The position numbers were made by a program, and so were the translations under genes. A DNA stretch of 51,856 bases from Acidobacteriota bacterium. GTDB taxonomy: Bacteria > Acidobacteriota > Vicinamibacteria > Fen-336. This document shows positions 1-8,236 of the stretch, piece by piece (the stretch's first letter is position 1; every line of letters begins with the position of its first letter). The notes under the pieces are model-generated. The model was not told the origin of the DNA. It searched no databases and worked only from the letters and a program-made list of their open reading frames with translations. The stretch is from contig QHVJ01000151.1 of NCBI GenBank assembly GCA_003222275.1, forward strand, positions 1 through 51,856, in the 5' to 3' direction.

Positions 1-1
1 C

Positions 2-943
2 CTGCGCACACAAGCGGGCGTCCAGGTCGTGCGGCGGCTGGCCTCGCGCGCCGACGTCTTCCTGGAAGCGTTCCGGCCCGGCGCCCTCGCTCGCCGGGGT
101 CTGGGCCCCGAGCCGCTGCTGGCCGAGAACCCCCGCCTGGTCCACTGCTCGCTCACCGGCTACGGCCAGCAGGGCGCGCACGCCCCCCGAGCCGGACACG
201 ACATCGACTACCTCGCCCTCGGCGGCTTCCTCGGGAGCAACCGCGACGCCGAGGGCCGGCCGGTGCTGCCCCTGGCGCAGGTGGCGGACATGGCCGGCGC
301 CCTCGTGGCGACGATCGCGATCCTGGCCGCGCTCCAGGCGCGCGAGCGCACCGGCAAGGGACAGGTGGTGGACGTGTCGATGCTCGCGGGCGTGGCCGCG
401 CTCATGACGCTGCCCGTGACCCGTCGCCGGGCCGGACCGGACCCCGCCGACGAGCTGACGGGCGCCTTCGCCTGCTACCGCGTCTACCGCTGCCGGGACG
501 GCCGCCATCTGGCCGTGGGCGCCCTGGAGCCGAAGTTCTGGGAGGCCCTGTGCCGGGCCGTGGGCCTGCCCGACCACATCGGCCGGCAATGGCAGCGCGG
601 CCCGCGCGGGCGCGACACGATCGAGGCGTTCGAGCGCGCCTTTGCCGGGCGCGACCGCGACGACTGGGTGCAGGCGCTGAAGGACGTGGAAGCGTGCGTC
701 GAGCCGGTCCTGGATCCGGACGAGGCGTTCACGGCCGGTCCCGCCGCCGCGCTGCTCACCGAGCAGCCGGCGGGCGCCCAGCGCCTGGCGACCCCGGCTT
801 GTCCCATCCGCCTGAAAGACACGCCGGCGGCGATCCGCCGGTCGTCCCCTCGCCTCGGCGAGCATACCCACGAGGTCCTGGCGGAGGCGGGCTACAGCGC
901 CGATCAGATCGAGGGCATGCGTCAGTCGGGAGCGGTGGCGTGA
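2..943 (+). CDS. CaiB/BaiF-type CoA-transferase (5' partial)
   Basis: Family III CoA-transferase, which moves CoA between carboxylic acids, usually in the cytoplasm during activation of an acid for degradation. The reading frame is open from base 2, and the upstream codons (LRTQAGVQVVRRL) continue the family fold, so the GTG at 29 is probably internal and the true start lies left of the window. Family signatures include the ADVFLEAFRPG block, the GKGQVVDVSML block that lies near the catalytic Asp region, and the later ACYRVYRCRDGRHLAVGALE segment. About 313 residues are visible against a family norm near 380-400, consistent with loss of the N-terminus at the edge. It ends in TGA overlapping the GTG of the next gene, so it heads a CoA-ester degradation operon. 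The acid substrate cannot be told from sequence. Confidence 0.88.
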   Translation: MRTQAGVQVVRRLASRADVFLEAFRPGALARRGLGPEPLLAENPRLVHCSLTGYGQQGAHAPRAGHDIDYLALGGFLGSNRDAEGRPVLPLAQVADMAGALVATIAILAALQARERTGKGQVVDVSMLAGVAALMTLPVTRRRAGPDPADELTGAFACYRVYRCRDGRHLAVGALEPKFWEALCRAVGLPDHIGRQWQRGPRGRDTIEAFERAFAGRDRDDWVQALKDVEACVEPVLDPDEAFTAGPAAALLTEQPAGAQRLATPACPIRLKDTPAAIRRSSPRLGEHTHEVLAEAGYSADQIEGMRQSGAVA

Positions 944-3111
944 GCGATCCGGCCAAGGCCGTGCTGGCGAAGGCTGTCCCGGCGACGGCCCGCGCGCTCA
1001 CCCAGGAGATGCGTTCGGACGGGGTACTCGTGGTCACGCTCGACGTGCCGGGGGAGAAAGTGAACACGATCGGCCGGCCGGTGATGGAGGAGCTCGACGC
1101 CCTCATCACCGACCTCGACGCCCGCCCCGACGTGAAGGGCGTGGTGTTGCGCAGCGGCAAGGCCGACAACTTCATCGCCGGCGCCGACATCAAGGAGTTC
1201 ACGGCCATCCGCAGCGCCCTGGAAGGGGAGACGCTGTCGCGGTCGGCCCAGGGCGTCCTCGGCCGGCTGGAGGCGGCGCGCGTGCCGGTGGTGGCGGCGA
1301 TCCACGGGTCCTGTCTGGGCGGCGGGCTCGAGACGGTCCTGTGCTGCCGGTACCGCATCGCCTCCGACGATCCCAAGACCGTGCTCGGCGTGCCCGAAGT
1401 CAACCTGGGGATCATCCCCGGCATCGGTGGCACGCAGCGGCTGCCGCGGCTGGTGGGCCTGGCCGCGGGCCTCGACCTGATCCTCACCGGAAGATCCGTG
1501 AAGGCCACGCGGGCATTGAAATCCGGGCTGGTGGACGAGGTGGTGCCACCGGCCGCCCTTCTCACCGCCGCCCGCCGGGCCGTCCTCGACCTCGCCGACG
1601 GCACGCGGCGCCTCGAGCGTCCCGGCATCTCGCTCGGCGAACGCCTCATCCGTCCGGTGATCTTCAGCAAGGCGCGGTCCTCGGTGCTGGCCAAGACGCA
1701 CGGACACTATCCGGCGCCGCTCGCGGCCATCGACGCGGTGCAGCGCGGCACGGCCACCAGCCTCGCGGAGGGCCTGAAGATCGAGGCCCGCCACTTCGGC
1801 GAGCTGTCGGTCTCCGACGTGTCCCGCAACCTCGTGTCCGTCTTCTTCGCCACCCAGGACATAAAGAAGGATGCGGGGTACCCCGAGGGCACCCGGGCCC
1901 GCGAGGTCCACAAGCTGGCCGTGCTGGGGGCGGGCCTCATGGGCTCCGGCATCGCCACCGTATCGGTCGAAGCGGGCGTCGACGTGCGCTTGAAGGACGC
2001 CAGCTTCGAGGCGCTCGGCCGCGGCCTGCGACATGCGCGCGAGGTGTTCGAGGAGCGCCGCCGGCGGGGGAGCCTGAAGCCGCGCGAGGTCGACCGGAGG
2101 ATGCAGCGGCTGTCCCCCACCGTCGACTACTCCGGCTTCCGCCGGGCCGACCTCGTGATCGAGGCCGTCTTCGAGGACCTGGACCTGAAGCGGCGCGTGC
2201 TCGCGGAGACGGAGGCCGTCATCGCGGACGACTGCGTCTTCGCCAGCAACACGTCGTCGCTGCCCATCGGAGACATCGCCCGCGACGCCCGGCATCCCAA
2301 CCGGGTTCTCGGCATGCACTTCTTCTCGCCCGTGGAGAAGATGCCGCTGCTGGAGGTGGTGGTGACACAAGAGACCGACGCCTGGGCGACCGCGACCGCG
2401 GCGGTCTTCGGCCGGCGGATCGGCAAGCACGTCATCGTGGTGCGGGACGGCGCTGGCTTCTACACGAGCCGCGCTCTCGGTCCCTACATGAACGAAGCGG
2501 CCCGCCTCGTCGAGGAGGGCGCCGCCATCGAGGCCGTGGACCAGGCGATGGTCGCTTTCGGCTTCCCGGTGGGGCCGCTCGCGCTGATGGACGAGGTGGG
2601 CATCGACGTGGGGGCCAAGGTGGCCAAGATCCTGATGCACGCCTTCGGCGAGCGGATGGCCCCGCCCGTCGCGATGGCCGCGGTGGTGGAGGACGGCCGG
2701 CTCGGGCGGAAGAACAAGCGCGGCTTCTACGTCTACGACGGCAAGAAGCGCCCGGACGAGACGATCTACGCGCTGCTGCCGTCGGGGACGCCGCGGCGCA
2801 CGTTCGACGCCCGCGACATGCAGGACCGCCTCGTCTTCGCCTTCCTCAACGAGGCCGCCCGCTGCCTGGAGGAGGGCATCCTGCGCTCGCCGCGCGACGG
2901 GGACGTGGGCGCGATCTTCGGCCTCGGGTTCCCGGCCTTCCGCGGCGGCCCTTTCCGCTACCTCGACAAGCTGGGGGCACGCTTCGCGGTGGAGGTGCTG
3001 GAGCGGCTGGCCGCCCACCACGGCGAGCGCTTCCGGCCGGCCGCGATCCTCGTCGACCATGCCCGGAGCGGCGCCCCGTTCCACGACCAGCGGGCGCGGA
3101 CGGCTCCTTGA
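940..3111 (+). CDS. FadJ/FadB-like 3-hydroxyacyl-CoA dehydrogenase / enoyl-CoA hydratase
   Basis: Bifunctional beta-oxidation enzyme of 723 aa, a normal length for FadB/FadJ. It hydrates a trans-2-enoyl-CoA and then oxidises the L-3-hydroxyacyl-CoA with NAD. The N-terminal crotonase half (about residues 20-300) has the oxyanion loop HGSCLGGGLE with Glu131, and Glu153 in VPEVNLGIIPG; these match the two catalytic glutamates of the family. The dehydrogenase half starts near residue 325 with the dinucleotide-binding LGAGLMGSG loop and contains MHFFSPVEKMPLLEVV, followed by two C-terminal helical domains. The start is taken as GTG at 940, which overlaps the preceding stop as GTGA and gives the expected length; a longer upstream reading would overlap the CoA-transferase gene by almost 400 bases and has no family similarity. 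The substrate chain length is unknown. Confidence 0.93.
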   Translation: MSDPAKAVLAKAVPATARALTQEMRSDGVLVVTLDVPGEKVNTIGRPVMEELDALITDLDARPDVKGVVLRSGKADNFIAGADIKEFTAIRSALEGETLSRSAQGVLGRLEAARVPVVAAIHGSCLGGGLETVLCCRYRIASDDPKTVLGVPEVNLGIIPGIGGTQRLPRLVGLAAGLDLILTGRSVKATRALKSGLVDEVVPPAALLTAARRAVLDLADGTRRLERPGISLGERLIRPVIFSKARSSVLAKTHGHYPAPLAAIDAVQRGTATSLAEGLKIEARHFGELSVSDVSRNLVSVFFATQDIKKDAGYPEGTRAREVHKLAVLGAGLMGSGIATVSVEAGVDVRLKDASFEALGRGLRHAREVFEERRRRGSLKPREVDRRMQRLSPTVDYSGFRRADLVIEAVFEDLDLKRRVLAETEAVIADDCVFASNTSSLPIGDIARDARHPNRVLGMHFFSPVEKMPLLEVVVTQETDAWATATAAVFGRRIGKHVIVVRDGAGFYTSRALGPYMNEAARLVEEGAAIEAVDQAMVAFGFPVGPLALMDEVGIDVGAKVAKILMHAFGERMAPPVAMAAVVEDGRLGRKNKRGFYVYDGKKRPDETIYALLPSGTPRRTFDARDMQDRLVFAFLNEAARCLEEGILRSPRDGDVGAIFGLGFPAFRGGPFRYLDKLGARFAVEVLERLAAHHGERFRPAAILVDHARSGAPFHDQRARTAP

Positions 3112-4859
3112 ATTTCTACACCGACAACGCCGACCTCCAGTTCCACCTTCGCCACGGGATCCGGTGGGAGGGCTTCGTGCCCGCGTGGGAAGAGGGCTTT
3201 CGCTTCGAGGACGGCCCGCGCAGCCTGGACGAGGCGCGCGAGCTGTACGACGCGTGCCTCACCGAGGTGGGGGAGTTCGCGGCCCGCGAGATCGCCCCCC
3301 GCGCGCGGGAGATCGACGAGCAGGGCGTCACGATGCGCGACGGCGAGGTCGTCCACCCGCCGGCTCTTCTCGCCAACATCGACGGCCTGCGCCGGATGGG
3401 CGTGCTGGCGGTGGACCTGCCCCGCGAGGTGGGCGGCTCGAACTTCCCCTACAGCGTGGGCACGGGAGTGCTCGAGATGATCGCGCGCGCCTGCACCAAC
3501 ACGATGATCCTCTATGCCTTCTACCAGGGACCGGCGGTGCTGATGTTCAGGTTCGGGACGCCGGAGCAACGCGAGCGCTGGGTGAAGCCGCTGGCGGCGG
3601 GGGAGATGTCGGGGGCGGTGGCGATGACGGAGCCCGAAGCCGGCTCCGACGTGGGGGCCGTCTCCACGTCCGCCGTTCAGGACGGCACGCACTGGCGGCT
3701 GCAGGGGCGCAAGCAGTTCGTGACCAACGGGTGCGGCGACGTCTGCGTGGTCCTCGCCCGCAGCGAGCCCGGATCGAAGGGTCTCGAGGGACTGTCCCTG
3801 TTCGTGGTGCCCCGGAAGGAGAACGGGCGGGACAACTACAAGGTCGCGCGCCCCGAGCGGAAGTTCGTGATCCGCGGCTCCGCCACCTGCGAGCTGGCCT
3901 TCGAGTCCTCCTGCGGCGAGCTGCTGGGGCGGAGGGGCGAGGGCTTCGCGGCCATCCTGACGTTCATGAACGAGGCACGGGTGGCGGTGGCCGTCCAGGC
4001 CCTCGGGCTCGCGCAGGCGGCCCTCGTCGCCGCGCGCGGCTACGCGGAGAAGCGGGTGCAGATGGGCCGGCCGATCGCTCGCCACGAGCTCGTGGCCGAC
4101 ATGCTCCTCGACATGGAGGCGGAGGTGGCCGCGCTGCGGGCGCTGGTCTACCGATGCACCTCGCTCCAGGACCGGCTGACCGGCCTGGAGAGGGCGGGCG
4201 GCAGCGAGAAAGAGCGCGCCGCGCTCAAGAAGGAGCTGCGCGACCGCACGCCGCTCGTGAAGTGGCTGGGGGCGGAGCGGGCCCTGTGGGTGGCACGCAC
4301 CGCGGTCCAGGTGCACGGCGGGTACGGGGTCATCCAGGACTACGACGTGGAGCGGCATTACCGCAACGCGCTCATCCTGCCCATCTACGAAGGCACCAGC
4401 CAGATCCAGGCCCTCATGTCCCTGAAGGACCAGGTGCGCTGGATGATGCAGAAGCCGGGGCGGCTTTTGAGCGGGCCGGTGCGGGTGGAGTCGCCGCCGG
4501 ACGATCTAGGGCAGGCGATTGGAGAGATGGCGCGCGAGTACAACCACGCCCTGCGCCGTGCGTTGACCGAGAGCCTGGGGCCGGGGGGAATGATCTCCCT
4601 CGCCGCGCGGGCGTTGTCGGGCCGGTCGGCGGAGCCGGACCGGTCCCGGATGTCCTACGCGCTGCTGTGCGCGGAGCGGCTGGCGCAGATGCTCGCCCTC
4701 ACGCGGGCGGCGGAGGCGCTGGCCGCGCACGCCCACGCGTCGGCGGCGCGCCGGCGTCTGGCCGAGCGCTACGCGCGGCGGGCGCTGCCACTCGTTCGCA
4801 TGCAGGGCGAGATCGTGCGCAGCGGCGACCGCTCGACGCTGGAGGAGATGGGGGCGTGA
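3108..4859 (+). CDS. Acyl-CoA dehydrogenase (long, ~583 aa type)
   Basis: FAD-dependent acyl-CoA dehydrogenase introducing the alpha,beta double bond, the step before the neighbouring hydratase/dehydrogenase. The core carries MTEPEAGSDVGAV (FAD/substrate binding), WRLQGRKQFVTNG, the MGRPIARHELV helix and the C-terminal VQVHGGYGVIQDYDVERHYR motif. Glu428 in the IYEGTSQIQ motif is the likely catalytic base. At 583 aa it is longer than the ~380 aa short-chain enzymes and carries an extra helical C-terminal domain (from about residue 450), as in the class that begins with an N-terminal extension. I chose TTG at 3108 because it overlaps the previous stop as TTGA and directly precedes conserved sequence. 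Third gene of the operon. Confidence 0.9.
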   Translation: MNFYTDNADLQFHLRHGIRWEGFVPAWEEGFRFEDGPRSLDEARELYDACLTEVGEFAAREIAPRAREIDEQGVTMRDGEVVHPPALLANIDGLRRMGVLAVDLPREVGGSNFPYSVGTGVLEMIARACTNTMILYAFYQGPAVLMFRFGTPEQRERWVKPLAAGEMSGAVAMTEPEAGSDVGAVSTSAVQDGTHWRLQGRKQFVTNGCGDVCVVLARSEPGSKGLEGLSLFVVPRKENGRDNYKVARPERKFVIRGSATCELAFESSCGELLGRRGEGFAAILTFMNEARVAVAVQALGLAQAALVAARGYAEKRVQMGRPIARHELVADMLLDMEAEVAALRALVYRCTSLQDRLTGLERAGGSEKERAALKKELRDRTPLVKWLGAERALWVARTAVQVHGGYGVIQDYDVERHYRNALILPIYEGTSQIQALMSLKDQVRWMMQKPGRLLSGPVRVESPPDDLGQAIGEMAREYNHALRRALTESLGPGGMISLAARALSGRSAEPDRSRMSYALLCAERLAQMLALTRAAEALAAHAHASAARRRLAERYARRALPLVRMQGEIVRSGDRSTLEEMGA

Positions 4860-6226
4860 AGAGCGCCACGCATCCGAAGGCCAACGGAGCCGGCCGGATC
4901 GGCGGCGCCGCGCGCGCCAGTGCCGCCGCGCGCGCGAACGGAACGGCCCGGGCGGAGCGCCCCGTCCTGCAGCGGCCGGCCCGGATCGCGGGGCAGGCGG
5001 CGATCGTGTCCCGCTTCGGCAGCACGCTGGGAAAGCGCTTCTCGCGGAACAACCTCGGGCTGCTCGGCCTGGTCCATGCGGCCTACAGCGGCCTGCGCCG
5101 CTCGCGGGCGGCGATCCGCGGGCGCGGCGCGAACATCTTCACCCAGTGGGCGGGCGACCCCGACGCGCTGGGGAGCGCGGTGCTGCTCAAAGCGATCCTC
5201 GAAGAGCTGGGAGCGAAGGAGGTGCGCATCCTCACCGGCAGCCTCGCTCACCCCCAGAACCGGAACCTGGTGGCCAAGTGCGGCATCGTCCTCCACGACC
5301 CGAACACGGGGCGCCTGCCGCGCGGCCTCAACTGCATGGTGGACACCTCGCCGCCGCTCGGCACCGCCAACACCGGCCGCGTCCTGCCGGTGAAGGAGTA
5401 CTTCTTCGTGGCCGACCACCACGCCGATCCCGACGACGTCGAGCGCAACACCCGGGAGAAGGGCGTGCGTCGGGTCAAGCTCGCCTTCGTCGGCTTGCCC
5501 GTGGGATCGACCTCCGCCTTCATGGCCGCCCTCGCCATGGCTTTCGACGTGTTCGAGTCGGTGGGGGAGAAGGGCCGCGCCGCCGCCGCCCTCGGCATCT
5601 ACACCGACACGAGCGCGCTCCTCCACGGCTCGACGCCCCTGGACTTCCGGATGTTCGAGAAGCTGACCCGCGACCCCGCGACCCAGGACCTGCTGGACGA
5701 GCTGCGCGACTACCGGGTGCCGCCCGAATGGTTCGCCTACCGCAACGTGGCCTTCTCGAACATGGAGGTGACGGGGTCGGTGCGGGTGGCCCCGGTGGGC
5801 TACGTCAAGGACGAGCACCGCGACGTCATCGCGGAGATCGCGAACGACCTCCTCCGCATCGAGGGCACCTCGATCGGGATCGCGGTCGCGGTGACGCAGC
5901 TCGGCACCGAGGTGTCGGTGCGCGCGGACAGCCGGCTGCTCGGGGAGGACCAGCCGCGCATCGTGCGCGTGATCGACCACCTGCTCGAGTACGCGTTCCC
6001 CGGCGTGTCGGGCTTCAAGTACGAGCGGGTCCCGCCGCACCGCGTGGAAGGCGGCGCGTGCGTGCCCCACGGCCAGGCCCAGGAGCACATGTGGAGCGTG
6101 GCCGCCACCGGCCCCGGCCAGGACACCGACGTCCTCGAGCACTGCCGCGCCTCGGCCCGCGCCATCGTGGCCGCGCTCGCCGACCTGAAGTACGCCCGCC
6201 CCGACGAGATACAAGGCCTGCTCTAG
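4856..6226 (+). CDS. DHH-family phosphoesterase
   Basis: Predicted cytoplasmic metal-dependent phosphoesterase of 456 aa related to nano-RNase/NrnA and GdpP-like enzymes, which hydrolyse short oligonucleotides, pAp or cyclic dinucleotides. The DPDALGS motif (residues 101-107), the DHH triad at 187-189 in VADHHADPDD, and GIYTDTSALLHG supply the Asp/His metal ligands of the DHH domain; a DHHA1-like C-terminal part follows with a glycine-rich GGACVPHG segment. The first ~50 residues are Ala/Gly/Arg rich and look disordered. The GTG start at 4856 overlaps the acyl-CoA dehydrogenase stop as GTGA. Its stop overlaps the stop of the convergent next gene in the palindrome CTAG. Why it sits in a CoA-ester operon is unclear, and its substrate cannot be assigned. 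Confidence 0.82.
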   Translation: MKSATHPKANGAGRIGGAARASAAARANGTARAERPVLQRPARIAGQAAIVSRFGSTLGKRFSRNNLGLLGLVHAAYSGLRRSRAAIRGRGANIFTQWAGDPDALGSAVLLKAILEELGAKEVRILTGSLAHPQNRNLVAKCGIVLHDPNTGRLPRGLNCMVDTSPPLGTANTGRVLPVKEYFFVADHHADPDDVERNTREKGVRRVKLAFVGLPVGSTSAFMAALAMAFDVFESVGEKGRAAAALGIYTDTSALLHGSTPLDFRMFEKLTRDPATQDLLDELRDYRVPPEWFAYRNVAFSNMEVTGSVRVAPVGYVKDEHRDVIAEIANDLLRIEGTSIGIAVAVTQLGTEVSVRADSRLLGEDQPRIVRVIDHLLEYAFPGVSGFKYERVPPHRVEGGACVPHGQAQEHMWSVAATGPGQDTDVLEHCRASARAIVAALADLKYARPDEIQGLL

Positions 6227-7131
6227 CGGCGGCCGAGCGATTGCGCGACGATCTCCACGAACTTCTCCGGCTTCATGAAGCCGTTTCCCCACTTCGCGTC
6301 CAGATCGGCAAGGGGGTGGGCGGCCACCACCTCGGCCGGCGTCTTGCCCGCCTGCACGAGCGGCTTCACGCGGTCCCGCACGGTCACGAGCATGTCGCGG
6401 TAGGCGCGCAGGTCGGCGCGCGTGCCCACCGGCCCGTGGCCGGGGATGATCCGCGTCCCCTCGCCCAGCGCCAGCGCGCGATCGGCGGCGGCGATGAAGC
6501 CCTCGAAGGAGCCGCCGCTGGACAGGTCGACGAACGGGTACATGCCGTTGAAGAAGAGGTCGCCCATGTGGACGACGCCGGCGCGCCGGAAGTGGACGAT
6601 CGCGTCGCCGTCGGTATGCGCGGGCGGCACGTGGAAGGCCTCGACGTCGTCGCCGTTGAGGTGGAGGGTCACGGCGTCGTTGAACGTCACTACCGGAAGC
6701 GCCCGGGCCGGCGCGGGCGGGAACTTCATGCCGAGCGCCTCGATGAACTGGTCGGTGCTCAGGCGGAGGCGCACGTTGTCGTGGGCCACGATGAGCGCGC
6801 CCGCCTCGCCGAGGTCCTTGTTGCCCCCCGTGTGGTCGGGGTGCCAGTGGGTGTTCAGGATGAAGCGCAGCGGCCGGTCGCTGAGGGCCGCGACCGCCGC
6901 CTTCACCTTGGGCGTCATCGGCGCCCACTCGTCGTCGATGAGGAACACGCCGTCGGCGCCCACGGAGACGCCGATGTTGCCGCCCGCGCCTGCGAGCACC
7001 CAGATCCCTTCCGCCACCTTCTCCGTCTTGATCTGGACCTTCTCGAAGTCGGGTCCCTGCGCGGCGGCGGGAGCCGCGAAGGCCACGGCGGCGAGCAGCA
7101 CGGGGGCGGCGAGAGGCGCGCGGGAGCGCAT
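6223..7131 (-). CDS. Exported metallo-beta-lactamase-fold hydrolase
   Basis: Zinc-dependent MBL-fold protein of 302 aa, probably periplasmic. The N-terminus (MRSRAPLAAPVLLAAVAFA, then AAPAAAQ) is a clear Sec signal peptide with cleavage after AAAQ or nearby. The metal-binding motif THWHPDHTGG is followed downstream by HVPPAHTDGD, MGDLFFNGM and IIPGHGPVG, which provide the other conserved His/Asp ligands. The pattern resembles the 'MBL fold metallo-hydrolase' group related to quinoprotein relay/SoxH-like and lactonase-like proteins rather than classical beta-lactamases. The start at 7131 is chosen over an upstream ATG at 7215 because it begins the signal peptide and is preceded by a strong GAGGAGG ribosome site; the upstream one overlaps the ribonuclease D gene. 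It lies 14 bases after that gene and may be co-transcribed with it. Confidence 0.86.
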   Translation of the reverse strand: MRSRAPLAAPVLLAAVAFAAPAAAQGPDFEKVQIKTEKVAEGIWVLAGAGGNIGVSVGADGVFLIDDEWAPMTPKVKAAVAALSDRPLRFILNTHWHPDHTGGNKDLGEAGALIVAHDNVRLRLSTDQFIEALGMKFPPAPARALPVVTFNDAVTLHLNGDDVEAFHVPPAHTDGDAIVHFRRAGVVHMGDLFFNGMYPFVDLSSGGSFEGFIAAADRALALGEGTRIIPGHGPVGTRADLRAYRDMLVTVRDRVKPLVQAGKTPAEVVAAHPLADLDAKWGNGFMKPEKFVEIVAQSLGRR

Positions 7132-7145
7132 GTGATCCCTCCTCC

Positions 7146-7805
7146 TCAGTGCTCGAACAAGAGGTCGTAGCCCATCAGGTCCAGACGGGCCATCGTCGGG
7201 ATCACCCGGAAGCACTCGCGGGCCAGCTCCTTCCGCCCCTCGCGCTCGAGCATGGCGTCGAGCCGGTCCATGATCGGCAGCAGGAGCGTCACGTCCGAGA
7301 TCGCGTAGGCGACCTGCTCGGGCCGGAGGTCGGGGCTCGACCAGTCGGTGTGGCGCACCGTCTTGTCCAGCTCGATGTCGAGCAGCTCGAGGGCCACGTC
7401 CTTCAGCCCGTGCCGCTCGGTGTAGGTCCGCACGAGCTTGCTCACGGTGCGCGTGCAGTAGAGCGGGTCGAGGGTGATGCCGAGGTAGTGGCGGAGGACC
7501 GCGACGTCGAAGCGCGCGAAGTGGAGGACCTTCAGGATGCGCGGCTCCTCGAGCAGCCGCTTCAAGCGGGGGGCGCGGGACTCCGGCGAGCCCGAGAGGA
7601 GCTGCTCACGCGAGATCTGGACGAGCACGGCCCGGCCGGCGCGGTTGCAGAGCTGCACGCAGCACAGGCGGTCACGCAGGTGCCGCAGGCCGAGGGTCTC
7701 GGTGTCGACGGCCAGCTCCGCTCCCGCGAGGTACGCCTGGAGCTGTTCCTCGGTCAGGTCGCCGCGGACGATCTCCGGCGTGACCTCGGGTGGACGCTGC
7801 GGCAT
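7146..7805 (-). CDS. rnd: Ribonuclease D-like 3'-5' exonuclease
   Basis: DEDDy-type 3'-5' exonuclease of 219 aa acting on RNA 3' ends (tRNA maturation/turnover). Exo I is AVDTET, Exo II is FARFDVAVL, and Exo III is YAISDV with the Tyr-x3-Asp spacing, so all four acidic residues and the Tyr are in place. Length fits a catalytic domain without the HRDC domains of full ribonuclease D, so it belongs to the short 'ribonuclease H-like/ribonuclease D' class. A TATAAT box ends 8 bases before the ATG and there is no Shine-Dalgarno sequence, which suggests a leaderless mRNA. Confidence 0.85.
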   Translation of the reverse strand: MPQRPPEVTPEIVRGDLTEEQLQAYLAGAELAVDTETLGLRHLRDRLCCVQLCNRAGRAVLVQISREQLLSGSPESRAPRLKRLLEEPRILKVLHFARFDVAVLRHYLGITLDPLYCTRTVSKLVRTYTERHGLKDVALELLDIELDKTVRHTDWSSPDLRPEQVAYAISDVTLLLPIMDRLDAMLEREGRKELARECFRVIPTMARLDLMGYDLLFEH

Positions 7806-7813
7806 GGACCGCG

Positions 7814-7819
7814 ATTATA
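7814..7819 (-). promoter_or_regulatory. -10 box of the ribonuclease D gene
   Basis: A perfect TATAAT reads on the minus strand and is separated from the ATG at 7805 by only 8 bases (CGCGGTCC). Transcription would start at or beside the initiation codon. No good -35 hexamer is visible at 16-18 bases. Confidence 0.55.
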
Positions 7820-7836
7820 GCGCTCAGGCGTGAGCA

Positions 7837-7867
7837 GCGAGCGAGCGATTCATTCGCGAGCGAGCGA
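7837..7867. repeat. 12-bp direct repeat GCGAGCGAGCGA
   Basis: GCGAGCGAGCGA occurs at 7837-7848 and again at 7856-7867, separated by TTCATTC. It sits between the ribonuclease D promoter and a large hairpin, in a low-complexity stretch that could be part of a dispersed extragenic repeat. Confidence 0.6.
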
Positions 7868-8113
7868 CGTGGGGGGGAGCGCGTATGCGCGCGGGGGGGT
7901 GCTTTCAAGGGTTCGCACCCCCCCGAACTTCTTGACTAAACGTGTCGGCTCGTTCGGTTGCGGGTCGCCCTTCGGCCGCGGGTCGGGCTCACCGGGGGGG
8001 ATGCCGGGCTGGTCGGGCGGCGTCTCCACCGGCGGCTTCCGGGGCCGGTCGGGGGGCACGGGCTGCGGCTTGTCCTTCTGGTCGTCGGCGCGCCCGCCGT
8101 TTTTTCGCGTCAT
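7850..8113 (-). CDS. Small proline-rich hypothetical protein
   Basis: Possible 87-aa basic, proline-rich, probably disordered protein (PQPVPPDRPRKPPVETPPD and similar repeats) with no recognised domain. The first ~60 codons have a composition that looks chosen rather than random, with PP/DP/EP repeats and an N-terminus rich in Lys and Arg. The last ~30 codons run through a hairpin and direct repeats, so the true C-terminus may be elsewhere, or the frame may be fortuitous. There is no clear ribosome site before the ATG at 8113. It is divergent from the phosphatase gene at 8237. I do not recognise a function. Confidence 0.35.
   Translation of the reverse strand: MTRKNGGRADDQKDKPQPVPPDRPRKPPVETPPDQPGIPPGEPDPRPKGDPQPNEPTRLVKKFGGVRTLESTPPRAYALPPTSLARE
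7892..7925. repeat. 11-bp inverted repeat with G7/C7 arms
   Basis: CGGGGGGGTGC (7892-7902) and GCACCCCCCCG (7915-7925) form a perfect 11-bp stem with a 12-base loop. No T-tract follows on either strand, so this is not a standard intrinsic terminator. Confidence 0.6.
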
Positions 8114-8181
8114 CGATCGATCGTAACCGGATCGCGTGGGCGCCGGGCGCTCCGGAGAACGAAAGTTGCGGCGAGGCGAAC

Positions 8182-8210
8182 TTGACAGCGCGCTTCACCG
8201 TGGGGAGAAT
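8182..8210 (+). promoter_or_regulatory. Sigma-70-type promoter, TTGACA-N17-GAGAAT
   Basis: A consensus -35 TTGACA (8182-8187) lies exactly 17 bases before GAGAAT (8205-8210, four of six consensus bases). The start point would fall near 8217, about 20 bases before the ATG of the CysQ-like gene. The same two hexamers with the same spacing recur at 21417-21445. Confidence 0.6.
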
Positions 8211-8236
8211 GCGTTTCCCTCATTTCCCGGCGTTCC

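Noticed and set aside
922-3084. 720-aa minus-strand reading frame opposite the FadJ-like gene
   Set aside because: Low-complexity His/Arg/Glu-rich translation without motifs; a typical antisense shadow of a high-GC coding gene.
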